Source: VGBO01 sp964453335
GTDB taxonomy: Bacteria > Actinomycetota > Acidimicrobiia > Acidimicrobiales > CAIXPF01
Reading direction: 5' to 3'
DNA length: 42,513 bases
Assembly (NCBI GenBank): GCA_964453335.1
Contig: CAYVOK010000020.1
Span: 1 to 42,513 of the forward strand
Shown: piece after piece, positions 38,812 through 42,513 of the stretch
Position numbering within the stretch: the stretch's first letter is position 1
Layout of the letters: every line of letters starts with the position of its first letter
The notes under the pieces: generated by a model
Told to the model about the DNA's origin: nothing
What the model saw: the letters and a program-made list of their open reading frames with translations, nothing else
Databases searched by the model: none
Made by a program: the position numbers and the translations under genes

Positions 38812-39342
38812 ATGGCCGACACCTCCCGCACCGAGATCCTCGCCGACGCGCTCTACGCCATGGCGGCGGTCTCCCCGATGGCGAGCGAGATCGAGGACGA
38901 GCTGTTCCGGCTCGCCCGCATCTACGAGACCAGCGACGCCCTGCGCACCACGCTCGGCGACGTGAACATCCCGATGGCACGGCGCCAGCAGGTCGTCGAG
39001 GAGCTCCTCGCCGGCCGGGCGACCCCGACCACGGTGGCCATCCTCGGCCTGCTCGTGTCCATCGACCGGGCCGCCGACCTGCCCAAGCTGGTCGACGCCA
39101 TGGCCCGTCGCTCGGCAGCGGCGTCGAACCGCTCGCTCGCCGAGGTCCGTTCGGCAGTACCTCTCGACGGCGCCCAGGTGGACCGCCTGGCCGCGGCGCT
39201 CGAGAAGCAGGTCGGACATCCGGTCAAGATCCGGGTGATCGTCGATCCCACCGTCGTCGGTGGGGTCGTCACCCAGATCGGCGACCTCGTGATCGATGGA
39301 AGCGTTCGTTCCCGTCTCGCGCAACTGCGAGAGGCGTTCTGA
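38812..39342 (+). CDS. atpH: ATP synthase F1 subunit delta
   Basis: The delta subunit joins the b stalk to the alpha3beta3 head. The 176-residue product has the N-terminal helical bundle ('ILADALYAMAAVSPMASEIEDELF', 'RRQQVVEELLAG') and the C-terminal family signature 'HPVKIRVIVDPTVVGGVVTQIGDLVIDGSVRSRL'-type end, here ending 'LAQLREAF'. ATG 38812 lies 2 bases after the b' stop. atpA starts 16 bases after it with GGAG upstream. Confidence 0.94.
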   Translation: MADTSRTEILADALYAMAAVSPMASEIEDELFRLARIYETSDALRTTLGDVNIPMARRQQVVEELLAGRATPTTVAILGLLVSIDRAADLPKLVDAMARRSAAASNRSLAEVRSAVPLDGAQVDRLAAALEKQVGHPVKIRVIVDPTVVGGVVTQIGDLVIDGSVRSRLAQLREAF

Positions 39343-39358
39343 GGCGGCTGGAGCACCA

Positions 39359-40981
39359 ATGGCTGAGTTGACGATCAACACAAACGACATCCTCGCGGCG
39401 ATCAACAAGGGCCTCGAGGGCTTCGATCCCGCACTCGAGCAGGGCCAGGTCGGCCGCGTTCTCGAGGTCGGCGACGGCATCGCCCGGGTCTCCGGGCTCC
39501 CGTCCGCCGCGGTCAACGAGATCCTCGAGTTCGAGGACGGGACCGTCGGTATCGCCCTGAACCTCGACGAGGGCTCGATCGGCGCCGTCGTGCTCGGCGA
39601 GGTCAACCACATCGACGAGGGTCAGGCGGTCAAGGGCACCGGGCGCATCCTCGACGTGCCCGTCGGCGACGGCCTCCTCGGTCGCGTCGTGAACGGCCTC
39701 GGCGAGCCGATCGACGGCAAGGGCCCGCTCACCAACGTGATCCGCCGCCGGATGGAGATCCAGGCCCCCGGCATCACCGGACGCAAGCCGGTGCACGAGC
39801 CGATGCAGACCGGCATCAAGTCGGTGGACGCCCTGATCCCGATCGGCCGTGGCCAGCGGGAGCTCATCATCGGTGACCGCAAGACCGGCAAGTCCACGAT
39901 CGCGATCGACACGATCATCAACCAGCGCGGCCTCGACGTCCGCTGCGTGTACGTGGCGATCGGCCAGAAGGCGTCGACCGTCGCCCAGACCGTGGCGACG
40001 CTCGAGGAGTACGGCGCCATGGAGTACACCGTGGTCGTCGTCGCCCCGGCGTCGGACCCGGCGCCGTTCAAGTACCTCGCCCCCTACGCCGGTTGCGCGA
40101 TGGGTCAGCACTGGATGGACAACGGGCAGCACGCCCTCGCCGTCTACGACGACCTCTCCAAGCAGGCCGAGGCCTACCGGCAGATGTCGCTGCTGCTGCG
40201 CCGCCCGCCGGGTCGTGAGGCCTACCCGGGTGACGTGTTCTACCTGCACTCGCGGCTCCTCGAGCGGGCGGCGAAGCTGTCCGACGAGCGTGGTGCAGGC
40301 TCCCTCACCGCCCTCCCGGTCATCGAGACCAAGGCCGGCGACGTCTCGGCGTACATCCCGACCAACGTGATCTCGATCACCGACGGCCAGATCTACCTCC
40401 AGGACGACCTCTTCAAGTCGGGCATCCGGCCGGCGGTCGACGTCGGCATCTCGGTGTCCCGCGTGGGTTCGGCGGCGCAGATCAAGGCCATGAAGAAGGC
40501 CACCGGCACGCTGAAGTCGGACCTGCAGCAGTTCCGTGAGCTGCAGGCGTTCGCCGCCTTCGGTTCCGACCTCGACGCCGTGTCGAAGTCGCAGCTCGAG
40601 CGTGGGAACCGGCTCGTCGAGCTCCTCAAGCAGGGCCTCAACTCGCCGATGCCGGTCGAGCAGCAGGTCGTGGTGATCTACGCGGGTACCCGCGGGCATC
40701 TCGACTCGGTGCCGGTCGGTGACGTGAAGCGGTTCGAGGCCGAGCTCCTCGACTGGTTCGCCTCCCGGCACGCCGACGTGATGACGGCGATCCGCACGAC
40801 CGGGGACATCCCCGACGAGGCGGCGTTCGAGGCCATCATCGCGGCGTTCGGCGCCCAGTTCCGGCCCACCGACGGTGCGGTCGGCTCCGAGCCCGATGCC
40901 GAGGGCCAGGGTGCGGCGAACGCGGCGACCGTCGACAGCGCCACGACGCTGCCCGAGCAGGACATCACGCGGGACGCATAG
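39359..40981 (+). CDS. atpA: ATP synthase F1 subunit alpha
   Basis: The non-catalytic nucleotide-binding subunit of F1, 540 residues. It has the N-terminal delta-contact helix, the beta-barrel, the P-loop 'GDRKTGKST' (about residues 172-180), 'VYVAIGQKASTVAQ', 'ALAVYDDLSKQAEAYRQMSLL', 'RPPGREAYPGDVFYLHSRLLERAAKL' and 'RPAVDVGISVSRVGSAAQ'. ATG 39359 has GGAG 8 bases upstream; an earlier in-frame start lies inside atpH. The last ~30 residues are an Ala/Glu-rich tail. atpG begins 3 bases after the stop. Confidence 0.98.
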   Translation: MAELTINTNDILAAINKGLEGFDPALEQGQVGRVLEVGDGIARVSGLPSAAVNEILEFEDGTVGIALNLDEGSIGAVVLGEVNHIDEGQAVKGTGRILDVPVGDGLLGRVVNGLGEPIDGKGPLTNVIRRRMEIQAPGITGRKPVHEPMQTGIKSVDALIPIGRGQRELIIGDRKTGKSTIAIDTIINQRGLDVRCVYVAIGQKASTVAQTVATLEEYGAMEYTVVVVAPASDPAPFKYLAPYAGCAMGQHWMDNGQHALAVYDDLSKQAEAYRQMSLLLRRPPGREAYPGDVFYLHSRLLERAAKLSDERGAGSLTALPVIETKAGDVSAYIPTNVISITDGQIYLQDDLFKSGIRPAVDVGISVSRVGSAAQIKAMKKATGTLKSDLQQFRELQAFAAFGSDLDAVSKSQLERGNRLVELLKQGLNSPMPVEQQVVVIYAGTRGHLDSVPVGDVKRFEAELLDWFASRHADVMTAIRTTGDIPDEAAFEAIIAAFGAQFRPTDGAVGSEPDAEGQGAANAATVDSATTLPEQDITRDA

Positions 40982-40984
40982 TCG

Positions 40985-41977
40985 ATGCCCGGAGCGCAGG
41001 AACGGATCCTCCGCCGACGCATCAACAGCGTCAAGGCGACGAAGAAGATCACCCGGGCGATGGAGCTCATCGCCGCATCACGGGTGGTCCGGGCGCAGCA
41101 GCGCGCCAACGCGGCGCGCCCGTACGCCCAGCAGATCACCAAGGTGATCGAGGATCTCGCCGCAGGTGGAGCCGACGTCAACCACCCGATGCTCCGGGTC
41201 GTGGAGTCGGTGGAACGCACGGCGTTCGTCGTCCTCACCTCCGACCGCGGGCTCGCCGGGGCGTACAGCTCGTCGGTGATCCGGGCCGCCGAGCGTGAGA
41301 TCCACGCCGCGCGCACCGAGGGCTCCGACTACGAGCTCGTGACGGTCGGCCGCAAGGCCGCCGGCTACTTCCGGTTCCGCAACTACCGGCTCACCGCCAC
41401 CTACGACGGCATCAGCGACAAGCCGACCTACGAGGACGCCCGTCGGATCGCCGAGACGGTGGCCACGATGTTCCTCGACGGAACCGTCGACCGGGTGATC
41501 CTCGTGTACACCGAGTTCCGTTCCGTCGCCTCCCAGCGGGTCGTCGTCCGGCGGTTCCTGCCGCTCGAGCAGACCTCGACCATCGCCGAGGCCGGCTCGT
41601 CCGAGGCGCTCGCCGGGTTCGACTTCGAGCCGGACGCCTCCTCGGTGCTCGCCGACCTGCTGCCCCGCTACGTGGAGGCCCGCCTCTTCGCTGCGTTGCT
41701 CGACGCCGCGGCGTCGGAGCACGCCAACCGGCAGCGGGCCATGAAGTCCGCCACCGACAACGCGGAGGACATGATCGTCCGCCTCACCCGGCAGATGAAC
41801 GCCGCCCGCCAGTCGGCGATCACCACCGAGATCATGGAGATCATCGGCGGCGCCGAAGGTCTGCGCCAGGCCGAGGGTGACGGTGAGGACCTCCTCATCG
41901 ACCATCTGCACTCCACCACCCTGTTCCGAGAACTCGACCCCACCGACCACGCCCACGCAGCACCGGGCCACGTCTGA
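40985..41977 (+). CDS. atpG: ATP synthase F1 subunit gamma
   Basis: The central rotor shaft. The 330-residue product begins 'MPGAQERILRRRINSVKATKKITRAMELIAASRVVRAQ', the conserved N-terminal coiled-coil strand, has 'VVLTSDRGLAGAYSSSVIR' and ends with the C-terminal helix 'SATDNAEDMIVRLTRQMNAARQSAITTEIMEIIGGAEGL'-type signature, followed by a ~30-residue tail. It is somewhat longer than usual (~290) through an insertion around residues 190-225 and the tail. It lies between atpA and atpD as expected. Confidence 0.96.
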   Translation: MPGAQERILRRRINSVKATKKITRAMELIAASRVVRAQQRANAARPYAQQITKVIEDLAAGGADVNHPMLRVVESVERTAFVVLTSDRGLAGAYSSSVIRAAEREIHAARTEGSDYELVTVGRKAAGYFRFRNYRLTATYDGISDKPTYEDARRIAETVATMFLDGTVDRVILVYTEFRSVASQRVVVRRFLPLEQTSTIAEAGSSEALAGFDFEPDASSVLADLLPRYVEARLFAALLDAAASEHANRQRAMKSATDNAEDMIVRLTRQMNAARQSAITTEIMEIIGGAEGLRQAEGDGEDLLIDHLHSTTLFRELDPTDHAHAAPGHV

Positions 41978-41991
41978 AGGAGCCACACGAC

Positions 41992-42513
41992 ATGACCGTC
42001 ACCGACGCAGCACACAAGGACGGCCGGATCGTCGCCATCGCCGGTCCGGTGGTCGACGTGGAGTTCCCCTCCGACGCCCTCCCCGAGATCAACACCGCAC
42101 TCGAGTTCACCATCACCTCCGGCGGTGACAACACGGTCGTTCGGGCCGAGGTCGCCCAGCAGATCGGCGACAGCCGGGTGCGGGCCATCGCCCTCAAGCC
42201 GACCGACGGTCTCGCCCGTGGGACCGCCGTCCGCAACCTCGGCACCGGCATGACCATGCCGGTCGGCGAGGGTGTGCTCGGCCACGTGTTCAACGTGATC
42301 GGCGAGCCGCTCGACGTCTCCCTCGACTCGATCAAGGACAAGATCGAGACGTACTGGGAGATCCACCGGCCGGCGCCGGCGTTCGACACGCTCGAGCCGA
42401 AGAAGCTCATGTTCGAGACCGGCATCAAGGTCATCGACCTCCTCACCCCCTACCTGCAGGGCGGCAAGATCGGCCTGTTCGGCGGCGCCGGCGTGGGCAA
42501 GACGGTTCTCATC
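41992..42513 (+). CDS. atpD: ATP synthase F1 subunit beta, N-terminal part
   Basis: The catalytic subunit, cut by the window end after 174 codons. The visible part has 'GRIVAIAGPVVDVEFPSDALPEI', 'RAIALKPTDGLARGTAVRNLG', 'VGEGVLGHVFNVIGEPLD', 'FETGIKVIDLLTPYLQGGKIGLFG' and the P-loop 'GGAGVGKTVLI' (about residues 164-174). ATG 41992 has GAAGGAGCC upstream, 14 bases after atpG. Epsilon (atpC) would be expected next, outside the window. Confidence 0.97.
   Translation, partial: MTVTDAAHKDGRIVAIAGPVVDVEFPSDALPEINTALEFTITSGGDNTVVRAEVAQQIGDSRVRAIALKPTDGLARGTAVRNLGTGMTMPVGEGVLGHVFNVIGEPLDVSLDSIKDKIETYWEIHRPAPAFDTLEPKKLMFETGIKVIDLLTPYLQGGKIGLFGGAGVGKTVLI

Noticed and set aside
1..42513. CRISPR arrays, insertion sequences, prophage or plasmid genes
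   Set aside because: I saw no regularly spaced repeats, transposase or integrase motifs, or terminal inverted repeats, and base composition is even across the window.

Overview
This window is a 42.5 kb piece of a very GC-rich actinobacterial chromosome. It carries strongly GC3-biased codons, many GTG starts and many 4-base GTGA/ATGA gene overlaps. The best fit is the class Acidimicrobiia. Reasons are the actinobacterial DUF3090/SCO1664/MSMEG_4193 trio, F420-type proteins, a heterodimeric CrtYc/CrtYd lycopene cyclase, and the argS-lysA-hom-thrC-...-rho-prfA-prmC-...-wecA-atp order. That assignment is inference from content; there is no rRNA here. I see no CRISPR array, insertion sequence or phage gene.

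Layout. 1-1308: end of etfB, then etfA. 1295-4145 (minus): MSMEG_4193-type phosphatase, DUF3090, SCO1664-type kinase and a fourth unknown gene. 4186-7608: family 5 uracil-DNA glycosylase, a small exported protein, an FrhB-type iron-sulfur flavoprotein and an acyl-CoA dehydrogenase. 7633-9051: LCP cell-wall ligase. 8916-9380 (minus): a truncated IspD-like gene, divergent from ispD (9405-10139). 10127-15770 (minus): carotenoid operon crtE-crtI-crtB-glycosyltransferase-crtYc-crtYd-PEBP. 15864-18616: Hsp20, a membrane-anchored ECF sigma factor fused to its own zinc anti-sigma motif and an exterior domain, and a lipoprotein. 18673-21911: nitroreductase, Baeyer-Villiger-type monooxygenase, tRNA-Arg(CCG) and a crotonase-fold enzyme.

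21959-33906: argS and lysA, then hom, thrC and an ApgM-like protein in the place where thrB would be expected, then rho, an unknown gene, prfA, prmC and a PPOX-family protein. 33921-35647: WecA-type and WcaJ-type phosphoglycosyl transferases, convergent on a palindrome that contains both stop codons. 35777-42513: the F1Fo ATP synthase operon atpZ-like, atpI, B, E, F, F', H, A, G, D (D is cut by the window end), with two b-type stator subunits.

Most surprising points: (i) the only Rho in the window has lost the P-loop lysine, about half of the Q-loop and the canonical R-loop, but keeps Walker B, the catalytic Glu and the arginine-finger region; (ii) the sigma factor / anti-sigma / transmembrane / exterior-domain fusion; (iii) an IspD whose beta-arm lacks the usual D-T-x-K and D/E-R residues, next to a divergent mini-IspD that carries them; (iv) a putative non-homologous homoserine kinase; (v) recurrent -10 hexamers 6-8 bases before start codons, indicating widespread leaderless transcription.
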